From assembly GCA_008704415.1 (NCBI GenBank), contig VXIS01000075.1, forward strand, positions 62,001-126,000: a DNA stretch of 64,000 nt, read 5' to 3'. Shown here piece after piece: positions 1-11,046 of this stretch. The notes below the pieces were generated by a model. It searched no databases. It had not been told where the DNA came from and worked only from the letters and a program-made list of their open reading frames with translations. The stretch comes from Sphaerosporella brunnea (lineage: Eukaryota > Ascomycota > Pezizomycetes > Pezizales > Pyronemataceae). How positions within the stretch are numbered: the first letter of the stretch is position 1; the number at the start of each line of letters is the position of its first letter. The position numbers and the translations under genes are program-made.

Positions 1-441
1 AAATCTGTTCTTGTATGTGCTTCTTTCTATCCCTGCAAGAATTGCTTGTCTGACAGCTGCAGGTATATCATGACGAAAAAAATATAGACAAACCCTCTCG
101 GGCATTGATATTCAATCAAATTTGTGGGCCTCATTTGGCTCAGCTAGGATTGAATATGCCAGCTCTTTATACGCATGAAAACGGCTCATCGAAAGCCGGA
201 CAGTCACAACACAATCGACGACTGCAAACTGTCTTCCCGTTCGCTGACATGTTCATCCTGTCATGATCAGGTTGAAGCCGGTGTCAAACCGAATACTAAA
301 TAAGACGTCTGTATTAATACAATGCTCATACAATGGTTACTTAAAAGAGCCCCAAGCTTCTGCCTGCTATAGCCCGCTGATAACTAGCTTTTGCATCATT
401 CTATATCAGTATATGTACATAGGTAAATACATAGCAGCAAT
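1..441. other. Intergenic, nothing recognised
   Basis: No convincing coding frame, RNA gene or repeat was seen. Short open frames here lack splice-compatible continuations. Confidence 0.5.
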
Positions 442-636
442 ATGTGCACCGTGAAGCGTATAACATACCGCGGCTGTGGGCACTTCCAGATGGAACTGTT
501 GCAGCGCTGTGGAAAGGTCAGGTCTAAGCTCTGGGCGGATGTGCGTGGAAGTAGTGATCATGAGCTGGTGCAGGAGCTTGAGGTGAGGGTGCGCGGGCGT
601 TGTGTTAACTGCCAGTTGGAACTGGGGGAGCTATGA
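442..636 (+). CDS. Small Cys/His protein candidate, 64 aa
   Basis: An intron-free frame begins MCTVKRITYRGCGHF and encodes 64 residues. It has a GCGH motif near residue 12, a further Cys at about 23 and a CVNC pair near the C-terminus. Small fungal proteins that start with MCxV and carry a spaced CGH...C...CxxC pattern are common in ascomycetes and are usually unannotated or assigned a presumed zinc-binding fold. The resemblance here is by pattern only. A poly-G tract follows directly after the stop at about 645 to 659. It could also be a chance frame. No function is proposed. Confidence 0.4.
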   Translation: MCTVKRITYRGCGHFQMELLQRCGKVRSKLWADVRGSSDHELVQELEVRVRGRCVNCQLELGEL

Positions 637-1738
637 GACTTGCCGGGGGGGGGGGGGGGATTATGTATATGGATTGTGGCTTTTATAATCGATGGGACGT
701 TTGTCTACCGAGAGTTTTTCTACGGTGAGCTGCTCATGGAACATCACTCGCTGAAGAGTCTTCTCCGCCCTATCCTGATAGAGGTCCAGAGATCCAGATC
801 TTAGAGAAGAGGCCTCTTTTGCATGAACTCCTCCATAAAGCCCGACCGTACCAGTACCTTAGAGCACTCAAACGTGTGGACATTCACAACTGACGGCCTC
901 GACACCGGATCCACGGAAGTCTGCATTGGCAAGGAAACTCGCTCGCTCCACTCCACTACCTAGCCCCGCACACTCTTTACAAATCAGAAGGGACACATAT
1001 ATCCATCGCACATCTCCCAACTGCATATCTAGCCAGTAGTAAAAACGCTATAATCCTTCGCCTTCACCTCCAGTCATCCAGTTCTCGAAGCAGCATCCGA
1101 AACATCTAACTAGCATTACCTTCAGCTCTCCCACCAACAACATAGTTTGGGGGGGTGCTGCAAGTGATACAGAGACTTCCACTTTATGAGGTTCCAGCGA
1201 CGCCGCTCGGGATATCCCTTTTTGGGGAGTACGTTAGACACATACATGAAACTGTGGGCTTTCAGTTCCGGATTCGAATACTGATCGAATGACTCTTTTT
1301 CGTCTGGGGCCCCCTCAGCTTTCTACGTTCGAGAACAAGCACCTGATACGCTCATCACGCCAAAAACCCAACCAAGCAAGCAGCAAGTGCGTACAACCAT
1401 TCCCACCAACAAACATCTGTTAACAACAAGGTGTACCGGTAGGCTTGCACGCCATCAAGAAAGCAGGCACGTCATGTTCCTCCACCTCGAACGCTGCAGC
1501 GCCTGGAGAAACAACGCCTGCGATCCGCCAGAATGACGTCCTGCCTGGGAACTGTCCTGACTGTGAAGTGTGGATCACCACGGCGCTATTTGGGCCCCTC
1601 CAAAAACGGCGTAGGGCTAAGCAATAGATGACCTCGGGCTGCTGATATTTATTTTTTTGTTGGCAGCTGCTGCTTTGTTTTTTTTGAAGCGCTTGTATGA
1701 GTGAGTACATGTACGTAATTGGAGTTTGCATCATCAGC
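637..1738. other. Intergenic with poly-G tract
   Basis: Contains a run of about 14 G near 645 to 659 and otherwise unremarkable unique-looking sequence. Overlapping short frames on both strands at 1420 to 1734 show no family resemblance. I see no gene. Confidence 0.5.
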
Positions 1739-2247
1739 CAGGCTTGTCAACAGCCAGCCAGCCGGGCCGGCTGCCCAATGGCTGCATGGGCTACCTTAGC
1801 AGCCCGGGTCGGGCTGTTTGGCTGCCATGGCTGCCCGCCGGGCTGAATCGTTGTTTGACTCGCACCGCAGTTCGATGAGGAGCATCCACGGCAAAAACCT
1901 CGACAAAACACCGACCGCCAACGGACGCGTGACCGTGTCACCTGAAGTTATTTCTGTGAATATATTTGCTTCTAGATTTAATGGCCGGCCTTGCACTGAT
2001 CCACCTATGGCTTGACTGACACCTCTTGCCCGACCAAGGCTCACCTCACCACGCCCAGGAAGCGCCCCGAGCCAAAAGGGATTACTTTCGTCAGTAGATA
2101 AACAATCGCGCAGGCACAAGATCAACAGTTCCATTACATTGCGAATGTTCGTTGAAGGGGGCTGAGCAACGCAGGCAGCCCGGCTTACCCGGGCCGTGAC
2201 AGCCGGGCTGCCAAGATAGCCCATCGGACCGGCTACTGGCAAGCCTG
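1739..2247. mobile_element. Non-autonomous hAT-like element, 509 bp
   Basis: The ends are CAGGCTTGTCA on the left and TGGCAAGCCTG on the right. The terminal inverted repeat is imperfect and runs for about 85 bp with a GGCTACC/AGCCCGG-rich core. It is flanked by TCATCAGC (1731-1738) and TTATCAGC (2248-2255), an 8-bp target duplication with one mismatch, and the ends start with CAG; both are typical of hAT transposons. No transposase frame is present, so it would depend on an element elsewhere. Only the superfamily assignment is inference. Confidence 0.7.
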
Positions 2248-2575
2248 TTATCAGCCGTAGTTATACCGTCAATACCATGGTACCTAATTACCAGTTTGCA
2301 CCAAAGCTACATGTCTGATATAGATTCCGCCTTCTTCAATTGTTGTTTGCGAGGCCTTATTTGACTCACCGGTGGGTTTCCAGCTTGTGCCGGCTAGGCT
2401 CGAGCTCATTCGACACCGGGGGGGGGGGGGGCGGAATTCTTTTTTCCCAATGTCGCCGCGAGTGTTCACAGCTCATCACTCATGTTTTTCTTCCTGCACC
2501 TGATCTCCAACGCATCGGGCGGCAAGGAGCCGGAGTCGCTATAAAGAACTAGCTGATGCATAAATAGGGGTAGCA

Positions 2576-2887
2576 AAGGCGGGTTGAAAAAGCGGAGTTG
2601 AAAACAGTAGCGTAGGCCAAGCTGTGTTCCCGTTGGCCACTCTCTCTCAACCGAGTTGAAAATGTTTGAAACGGCAAATGACAACTGTTTTCAACCCACT
2701 TGAAGCAACCGCTCTTTTGTTTTAACGGCGGGTTGAAGTCTGGGACCGAACCATATACTGGAAAGTCCCATGATGTTTAACACTCAACGTTTGAGAAGTC
2801 GTTCAGAACTGCAAAACTGAATCCTGCTCCAGATTGGCTGTTGGGTTTCGCTCTAAAATCTTCAACTTCGAGTTTTCAACCCACCTT
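2576..2887. mobile_element. MITE-like inverted-repeat element, 312 bp
   Basis: The left end AAGGCGGGTTGAAAA and the right end TTTTCAACCCACCTT are imperfect inverted repeats of about 28 bp. An extra internal copy of the TTTTCAACCCACTT motif lies near 2690. No clear target duplication was found and there is no coding frame. It probably is an old non-autonomous DNA transposon. Confidence 0.5.
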
Positions 2888-3230
2888 GATTACACCTGAT
2901 GTTTATGCTGCGGCTTCGAGGTTGATAGAGTGCATGAGAAGAAACAAAGTGCGCACGTGGAGACGTTTAAACCCTAGCCCCATAGGGCTGTCGGAAGAAG
3001 CTGGGGAATCCTGGCAGACGCCACAAGGCCGATGTCACCAGTTTTGATTCACCAAAGGGTCGCCCAACAATCGCACACTGCCAGGGTATATGTATGGTGC
3101 ACACGCGCCGCCGTCGCCGTAAATATCAAAATGCAAATCCGTACTTTTGAGCACCGTACCCAGATGACGAACCAAAAAGGAAAGCAAAACACCCACAAGA
3201 TATCATCGCATCACATCAACCCCGACGCCC

Positions 3231-5709
3231 TTACGCCTTCTTCGACAACAAGTTCAACGCGCTTCCCGCAAGAACGTACTCGCTCTGGTCCTTGCTGAAA
3301 GTGTGCTTAACGGGGATGGTGTGCTTGCTTCCATCGCGCTTAGTGACCTCGAGCGCGACCTCACCCCTTCCGCCGTTCTTAAGCATCTCCAGCAAGCCCA
3401 CAGTGGCAACGCTGTCGCAGGCCGAAATGAGATCGTAGTCCGCCTCGTTGGCAAAAGTCAACGGCACGATACCCTGCTTCTTGAGGTTGGTCTCGTGGAT
3501 TCTGGCAAAGCTCTTGGCCAGGATGACACGGCCGCCCAAGTACCTAGGCTGCAGGGCGGCGTGCTCACGCGCCGATCCCTCGCCATAGTTGGTCTCAGCG
3601 ACTACCAACCATTCCAGGCCCTCCTTCTGCCACTTGCGTGCCAACTCGGGAATGCCCATGGACTTGCCATCGAAGTCATACGCAACGTTGACCTCGTCAG
3701 TCTCAGCGTTCATGGCACCAATGAGAGTGTTGTTGGCGATGTTCTCAAGGTGTCCCTTGTACTTGAGCCAGGCACCGGCAGCGGAAATGTGGTCAGTCGT
3801 GCACTTGCCCTTGACCTTGAAAAGAACCTTGAGGTCCTTGAGGTCTGAGTTGCCAAAGGGCTCGAAAGGCTCCAGAAGTGCAAGACGGTTGGAAGCGGGA
3901 GAGACCACAACGGGTGTTTCTGGGGAGGGGACAACGGTGGCGGCAGGGGCGAAGCCAAGGTTGCCGGGGGTAAAGCCTTTGGAGGGGAGCTCCGGACCAG
4001 TAGGCGGGGAAAACTTGAACGATCCGCCGTCAGGAGTAGGGATGGAGTCGGTCATAGGGTTGAAGGTAGTGCTTCCGGCATAGATCATAGAAGTAACAAG
4101 CTGTGATCAAATGAGTAAAAGCACCCCCGAAATAGGGATACACGCAAAATTACCTCGGGAGAAGTTAGGAAGTTCATGGTGTCAGGGTTTCCATCGTTCC
4201 GCGAACGGAAGTTACGGTTGTAAGAAGTGAAGATGGCGTTGCTGTCACCCTTCTTCACGTCCGTCCGCTTCCACTGTCCAATGCAAGGACCACAGGCATT
4301 GGCAAGAACGGTTCCTCCAGCCTTCTCGAACACATCGAGGGTTTCGTCTCTGTCGAGGGTAGCGCGAATCTGCTCGCTTCCAGGAGTAACGAAGAAGTCG
4401 ACCTTAGGCTTGAGACCAGCAGCCTCGGCCTGCTTGACGAGATGCTCAGCACGCATCATGTCCTGATAAGAGCTGTTGGTGCAGGATCCGATAAGACCGG
4501 CAGAGAGCTTCTCGGGCCAGCCGTTCTCCTTCACAACATCCTTAAACTTGGACAAAGGCGTAGACAGGTCAGGAGTGAAAGGACCATTGATGTGAGGCTC
4601 CAGCTCGGAGAGGTTAATGGTGATGACTTCGTCGTACTTGGCATTCTCATCCGCGCGCAATAAGTCGTACTTTTGGTTGATCTCAGTAGCAGCCTGAGCA
4701 ACGGAAGCGCGGTTGGTAGCTTTCAGGTAGGCAATGGTGCTAGGAGTCATGGGGAAGAGCGAAGTGGTGGCTCCGACCTCAGCACCCATATTACAGATGG
4801 TTCCCATACCGGTCGCACTAAGCGTCTGGACACCAGGTCCGTGGTACTCAATGATGTATCCAGTTCCTCCGCGGACGGTCAACTTTCCAGCCAAATTCAA
4901 GATGACGTCCTTAGGAGTGGCCCATCCGTTTAGCTGACCCTCAAGTCTGACACCGAGAATCTTGGGGGCCTTCAGTTCCCAGGGGGCGTCAACCAGAGCA
5001 TCAACCGCATCGGCGCCACCGACACCAATTGCAATTGCACCCAATCCACCTCCGTTAGGAGTGTGCGAGTCAGTTCCCAGCATCATCAATCCCGGCGCAG
5101 CATAGTTCTCCAACACAATCTGGTGGATAATTCCCGATCCAGGGGCCCAGAAGGCGATACCATACTTCTTTGCCGCCGACTCCAAGAAGTCAAACACTTC
5201 CTTGTTTCCCTCAATACTCTTGGGCAAGTCGACATCCGCACCGCGCTCTCCGACAATCATGTGGTCGCAATGAATTGATGCCGGCACCGCGGTCTGGGGA
5301 AGGCCACATGTCATGAATTGAAGCAAGGCCATTTGGGCCGAAGCATCCTGCATAGCCACTCGATCGACCTTGAGCTTAAGGTAGGCTTCACCACGGATCT
5401 TGCCGTTGAGACCACTCAGTGCCTCCTGAGGGCTGTCGAGGTGGGAATAGAGGATCTTTTCGGCCAGCGTGAGACCCTGGCCGGAACCAAGTACGCCGCG
5501 AACCTCGGACAGTTTTTGGACGAGTTTGGAGTACGGAGGGCACACATCGGGACGGGTGATGGGAGTTGTAGACGCCGTTGCTAGGCTCCGTCGCTGGAGC
5601 TGGCGGAAGCTCTAATGATCGGTCAGCGGTGTTCAGGCAGAGAAAAAAAATTCTCAATTACCAGGGACCGGCTGGCGCGCGCGGCCTGCGATAATCTGGT
5701 GAACTGCAT
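3231..5709 (-). CDS. ACO1: Aconitate hydratase, mitochondrial (aconitase)
   Basis: Aconitase interconverts citrate and isocitrate in the mitochondrial TCA cycle with a [4Fe-4S] cluster. Three exons, 5709-5662, 5611-4154 and 4100-3231, are joined by introns of 50 and 53 nt with GT..AG ends and encode 791 residues, the usual family length. The first exon gives MQFTRLSQAARASRSL, a basic, serine-rich presequence without acidic residues that continues with RRSLATAS, as expected for mitochondrial import. The three cluster-binding cysteines are visible in GSCTNSS (about residue 393) and ACGPCIGQW (about 456 and 459), with the spacing of the well-studied enzyme. Substrate-binding stretches such as GTDSHTPNGGG and YGEGSAREHAA are intact. 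The gene looks functional, and the call is firm. Confidence 0.96.
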
Positions 5710-6586
5710 TGTGCGATGTGCTTCTCCTCAGGGTAGACAGAAGAGCAGAGAAGAGCGAACTCCTACAGCCGGACGGAGAAGGAAGGCGGCACAGCAAAAT
5801 TTGTGGGGTGCGCAAGGGCCCTTGCGGCTGAAATTTTTAAGCACACCCGCTCATTGGCCGATCTTCTAGTTGGTCGTTCATGTTGATCACTCGATTGCTG
5901 CTGCCCGCTCCGGTTGAGGTGATCATGACAGTGTGGAGCATTGTGGGTGAATATGAGGCGTGCATCTCAGAGAAGAGTTAATTCCCTGCATCGTACCGTC
6001 ATCCGTCAAACCAATACTGCAGCGTTTATGTACTTATTTGCCAACCACCTCAAAGTGCTTGCAAGGGAGCACTCTACACAACGATATCTGTAGTTGGCAA
6101 ACGTTGCCTGTAGTACGGGCCCGTAGTGGAGTTTGGCCACCGCAAGGACCGTAGAAAGCTTGGAGACCGAGTCGACGAGTGATAGACTGTGATTAACTAC
6201 AGTCATTCCGAGTCAGAGGAAGATTGCGTTAGCGGGGGCATTCCCGGAACTTCGGCATGAAGTGAACGGAATTCGCACACGCCCATCAAGTATACAACTG
6301 GCCATGGCTCGATGCAGATATGTGTGCTCAATCACAGGCTGCTCAAGGGAGCCGCCCGAGTTCTCTTTGCACGAATGTTTGAACGCGTAGTTTCAGCGGC
6401 TAGCTTTGAACAGTGATATTTTCAGTAGGCGGATGAATACTGTGACTGTGGCCTTTGATATTTGTAGTCAATCTGTGGCTTCTGTGACGTCCATGCCGCC
6501 AAGGAGTTCCTTGCTTCAAGCCTCTCCACAACACCACAACAACACCTGCACCTCCTGTTCAACTCTCGTCCCACAACATCCTCACA
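5710..6586. other. Divergent intergenic region between ACO1 and RTT106
   Basis: About 0.9 kb separates the two divergent start codons and presumably holds both promoters. No repeat or RNA gene was recognised. A CA/CT-rich leader stands directly before the RTT106 start. Confidence 0.5.
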
Positions 6587-8057
6587 ATGCCCACGGTGGA
6601 CTATTCGTGGGTCGACGCCGCCTTTCCTCTCCCTGAACAAAAGAAACTGAATGCCTCAGTACGCGATGCGATTGGTAAATCCACTGGCCCGCCTTGTCAC
6701 CTATGCTAGCTAACGGACCTCTGCGCGCGCCCAGCTCGAGACCCGCAATCCCTGAGCCTCTTCGCAGAAATCGGCACATATATTACCGCACTGCGAGATG
6801 GCGCAGCCGTCGAAGAGAATCCCACGATCAAGAAACGCAAACTAGACACGCCACGCGATTCTCCGCCCACCGCTGTCGCAAAGCCCAGCGCTAGTGGCGC
6901 CACAATGCTCAAAGTTGAAAGCATAAGCTTCAGCGTGCCACAGCGGAAAAAATTCAACCTCGTATTCACGGACAAGAGTGTCAGTGCTGTCACGGCCTCC
7001 GGAGACGTTGAGTTTGGGGTCGACTATGATAACATCGGTTAGCAACTCCTGCCGGGCTGGAAGGGAAGTAACACTGGTACTGATGTGTGTGTGTAGACTA
7101 TGTTTGCTGTCTTCCCGTGCCCGATAAGGCTGCTCGCCAATGGAACTTCTGCATATTCCCCGTTGGAGCGGACGGACTTGGTGGCAGCTCTACAGACGCG
7201 CTAGTATTTACGATCCCAGATGGCGCGCCAAAGACGGCCAGCGGAGACGCGATGGGCAGTGGATACGACACAACCAGCTATCGAACACTGCTGGTCGATC
7301 TCTTCAACAGCTTACTCAGGCCGAGTAAAGCTCGGATTTCAACAGTGGAGGAGCCAAAGGAGTCCATTTTCTTTTCCAACGTTCCACAGAGCCACCGCAA
7401 GGGCGAGAAGGCGTTCCATATCAAGGCACACCGCGGGAGCAAAGAGGGTGTGTAATTCCCCATGCTCTGTTCAGGATATGGCTGAATGTTTTAGGCTACC
7501 TTTTCTTCCTCCAGCGTGGAATACTGTGGGCTTTCAAGAAACCGTTGGTATACTTTTCGTTCGGAAATATTGAGTCGGTGTCGTACACTTCCATCACCAA
7601 GCGAACATTCAACCTGTCGATCAAGGTGCAAGAAGACCGTGGTGGCGCTGAGTTTGAGTTCTCCATGATCGACCAGGAGGAATATCCCGGTGTGGACGCT
7701 TACATCAAGGACCGCAAACTCAACGATGCTTCGATGGCGGATGAGCGAAGGGCAAAGACGTTCAATGTCAACGGCAAGGCAGATGATGATGAGTCTGGCG
7801 GGCTGGGTGAGCTGGAGAAGGCGCTTGAGGATGCCGAAGATGAAGAGGAAGAGGACTACGTTCCGGGCGGCGAGGATGACGACGGCAGCGGCGAGAGTGG
7901 AAGCAGTGACGAGAGTGACAGCGATAGCGATGAGAACCACGAAATGGAGAGCGACGGTGAGCATAGCGTCGATATGGCTGAGGAACTCGGCTCAGAGATG
8001 GAGGATGTTGAGCCTGATGAGCCAAAACAGACGAGGAGTAGACGCAGGAAAACATAA
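6587..8057 (+). CDS. RTT106: Histone chaperone Rtt106
   Basis: Rtt106 binds newly made H3-H4 tetramers and deposits them behind replication forks and at silenced or histone loci in the nucleus. Four exons, 6587-6674, 6735-7037, 7097-7447 and 7495-8057, encode 434 residues. An N-terminal helical region (MPTVDYSWVDAAFPLPEQ) is followed by the tandem PH-like domains. The second domain ends in the family block FEFSMIDQEEYPGVDAYIK, which binds H3. The C-terminal third is very acidic (DDDES..EDEEEEDY..SDSDSDEN) and closes with a short basic tail RSRRRKT. Family knowledge gives the function; the domain order and the diagnostic block are seen directly. Introns are 60, 59 and 47 nt. Confidence 0.92.
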
Positions 8058-8375
8058 AATATGCACATATGTACTATTAGACAGGGACAAAATGGATGAT
8101 GGGTGCACGTATTGGCGGCTTCTGTTTTCCACCAGGATTGGGGGGGTTTTCAGTGTGCTTATCTATTTTTAGTTGGTGCAAGCCGGTTTGGCAGCTTGTG
8201 GGTCTGCTATGGTTACTCTGCATGTCATGTAACGACGGGAGAAAGGCCAGATCGGGGCCCTGTTTTCACAGGGCGCCAGGCGTTGCTGTTCATTGATTAA
8301 TTATGTGCATGGTGGGTGATAAACCCCATAGCTTTCTGATAACTTGCACATCTTACACAGCACAGCCTGGGATTA

Positions 8376-8836
8376 CCGTATTGACTCAGATAAGATACAC
8401 TTCCGTTTTGGGACTAGCGCAGCTAAAGGGCGCTAATCAGTTTAGAACTAACCTAATATACAGTACTCGACGGATTTTTAAGTCTTGGGACACCTGAGAA
8501 ACCCTAACCCACGATTGAAAAACGGAGAAAAATCGATAGCTCCACTGACTTGGCTCCAAAAATTGCGATTGCTGGGTCAAAATTAATGCGAAAGAGCCCT
8601 CGTCAGTTCTGGCAGTAAGATGTTCAGCGTTTATTTTTTTCTTTGTGACGATATCGTGTTTTGCGTTGTTTTGGTGGGGTTAGGGTTTTAGCGTGTCCCA
8701 ACACTTAAAAATCCGTCGAGTAAAATTGGTGAACCACGGGACGTGCCAAGGCGTGCTAGCGCATTTACGGCGTAGCGCGCCATAAAATGGCACTAGTACG
8801 AAAACGGAAGTGTCTCTTATATCTGAGTCAGTACGG
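8376..8836. mobile_element. MITE with TA target duplication, outer member of a nested pair
   Basis: Left end CCGTATTGACTCAGATAAG and right end ATCTGAGTCAGTACGG are inverted repeats that extend for about 38 bp to the CTTCCGTTTT/AAAACGGAAG block. TA flanks both ends (8374-8375 and 8837-8838), as in Tc1/mariner-type elements. A second TIR element (8466-8720) sits inside it. Without that insert the outer element would be about 200 bp. No coding capacity. Confidence 0.75.
8466..8720. mobile_element. MITE with CTCGACGG ends, nested in another MITE
   Basis: Ends CTCGACGGATTTTTAAGT and ACTTAAAAATCCGTCGAG match with one mismatch and are flanked by TA on both sides. The inverted repeat continues through GGGACA..AACCCTAACC. 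A much shorter relative with almost the same termini is at 28735-28813. The TTAGGGTTT motif in both is part of the inverted repeat and not a telomere tract. No frame inside. Confidence 0.78.
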
Positions 8837-9228
8837 TATATCCCCATGGATGAAGTGTCTAGAGTTTAGACTTGCACGGAGTCTAAAGGGAACGCGCCAG
8901 CTCCTTACTGGAAGGATAGGACACCAAGTAGCAGATGTCTCGGACCGAGACCTTTGTTGTCGGAGTGGCTACCCAGTTGATGAAAACTCCGGCAGTGCAT
9001 CTCTGACGACACACCGGCATACCTACCTGTTGGCAGATAGATATGTCTCATTCTCCGATATCGACGGGTGGGAATCCCGGCAGGTTTCTCTGGATGCGGG
9101 ACATGCACAGGGCCACAGGCTGCACCGGAAGCGTTGTGTACGATGCAACATTCCGCAGCAATATAAATACCTCGAGGTATCACTGCCTGGCCATTGCCTT
9201 TGTTTACCTCTGAGAACGGCCAGCGAAG

Positions 9229-11046
9229 ATGTCGGAAAGCAGCGACTCCCACCTCGCAGACGACGCGCAAGTTCAAAAGTTGGGCTATGAGCAGGAGCTA
9301 CAGAGGAATCATAATCGATGGCATGTACTTCTTTCCTAATTCACAAAAAATAAAATAAAATAAAATAATGGCTGATTGGTCAGGTCCCTCCTCGGTTTCG
9401 CCTTCATAATCCTTAACACCTGGACTGGGATGTCGGCTTCGTTGTCCCTGGCTTTGCCCTTGGGAGGCCCTTCGGTCGTGCTTTGGGGCCTTCTCGTCTC
9501 TAGTATCGGCAATGGCTGTTTGGCACTCAGCATGGCCGAGTTTGCGAGTGCTTATCCTATGTGGGAGCTTATTCTGTAGTGTTTACGGGAGGCTGATTGT
9601 GCTACAGTGCTGCGGTGAGGACAACCTTACGAATTGTCGCAACGATCATACTAAAGAAGAGCTACAGGGACAATACTATTGGGTCGCTATCTTGTCAAAT
9701 CCGGAATGGGCATCTCTTCTGAGCTGGATGTGTGGGTGGATAAATGTCATCGGATGGGTGTTCCTCATAGGCCTGGCTAATAGCTTCTCGGCTTTTATGA
9801 TCGGGGGAATTGCAGCTATGATGAATCCTGTATGTTCCTCTCCTTAAACAAAGTGTCATTGCTGATGATGCTCAGGGATACGTTCCTAAAGACTGGCACT
9901 ATTTTCTGGTCTACCTGGCTCTGATAGTCCCCATATTTTGTATCAACGCATTCGGAAACGCACTGCTACCGCTTCTCAACAAGACTGCCCTCGTCTGGTC
10001 ACTGCTGGGCTTCGTCGTGATCTCAATTACCGCTCTGGCCTGCGCGACACCAGATTTCCAGACTGCAAGCTTTGTTTTCGGCGGCGTTATCAATTCCACT
10101 CAATGGCCGACTGGATTGGCATGGATGATTGGCCTCCTCCAAGGAACGCTCTCGTCAGTGTCTCCTATTCCTCCATCCACCGTGTACTGCTGACATTCAC
10201 AGACTTGTCGGTTACGATGCCCCATCTCACTTGGCCGAGGAAATCCCAAACCCCAGCAAAAACGTGCCCCGCACCATGGTCGGCTCGGTGATAATCGGCA
10301 CATTCTCGGGTTTTCTCTTCTGCATAGCACTCCTTTTCGCAATTCAGGACATTGATAAAGTGCTTACAGCCCCCGAAGGTCCAGTTCTCCACATCCTCTC
10401 CGTGGCCACCGGGTCTCGAGGTGCAGCTGTAGCGTTGATAATTTTTCCCCTCTTCTGCCTCGTTCTTGGAACAACCGCAATAATGACCACCGCCTCCCGG
10501 CTGGTGTGGGCTTTTGCCCGTGACGGAGGCTTGCCACTCTCACCCTGGCTATCCCAGGTGCAGCGCCGTCTTGGAGTCCCACTTAATGCGCTTATTTCCA
10601 CCCTTGGGGTGGTGGTGTTATATGGACTATTGTTTTTTGCCGGTCAGGCGGCGTTAAACGCGCTTGTGGGTGCTAGCGTGGTGAGCTCGCTGCTGAGCTA
10701 TGCTTTCCCGGTAGCCGTGAATATGGCCGGTGGACGTAAGAGACTGCCAAAGGACCGGCCGTTTAGGATGTACGAGCTAGTAGCGTGGGTGGTGAATGCC
10801 ATTGGTGTCGGTTTCACCCTGCTGACCACGGTGTTGTTTTGTTTACCGCCGGCGGGACCCGCGGTGGGGCGGCAGACATTCAGTAAGTTTTCCCAGAGCT
10901 TAATGAGAGTAGAAGGCGTGCTGAATGATGTAGATTATACTGTAGTGGCATTTGGGCTTGTGTTGGTGGTTGCGCTCGGAGATTATCTGTTAGATGGGAA
11001 GAGGCGGTACAAGGGACCGAGGATACCAGTAACAAATAGCAAATAA
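9229..11046 (+). CDS. Amino acid/choline/GABA transporter (APC superfamily)
   Basis: A plasma-membrane or vacuolar secondary transporter of the fungal ACT group (Uga4/Hnm1/Bat1-like). The substrate cannot be told. Six exons are read: 9229-9320, 9384-9560, 9608-9614, 9668-9829, 9876-10153 and 10203-11046, giving 519 residues, the usual length. Landmarks in order are LNTWTGMSASLSLALPLGGP (TM1), the SAYP-IAAGQYYWVAIL block, NSTQWPTGLAWMIGLLQG, LVGYDAPSHLAEEIPNPSKN and TTASRLVWAFARDGGLP. The SAYP/AAGQ block can only be joined through a 7-nt exon. The first intron (9321-9383) keeps frame only if its donor is GC rather than GT. About 12 membrane segments are expected. The nested MITEs stop about 390 bp upstream. 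Confidence 0.88.

Noticed and set aside
3254..5278. Many long frames on the plus strand across the aconitase gene
   Set aside because: Shadows of a GC-balanced, strongly coding minus-strand gene with a full set of aconitase motifs.
8500..8700. Telomere-like TTAGGGTTT motifs
   Set aside because: Single copies within the inverted repeats of a MITE; no tandem TTAGGG array.
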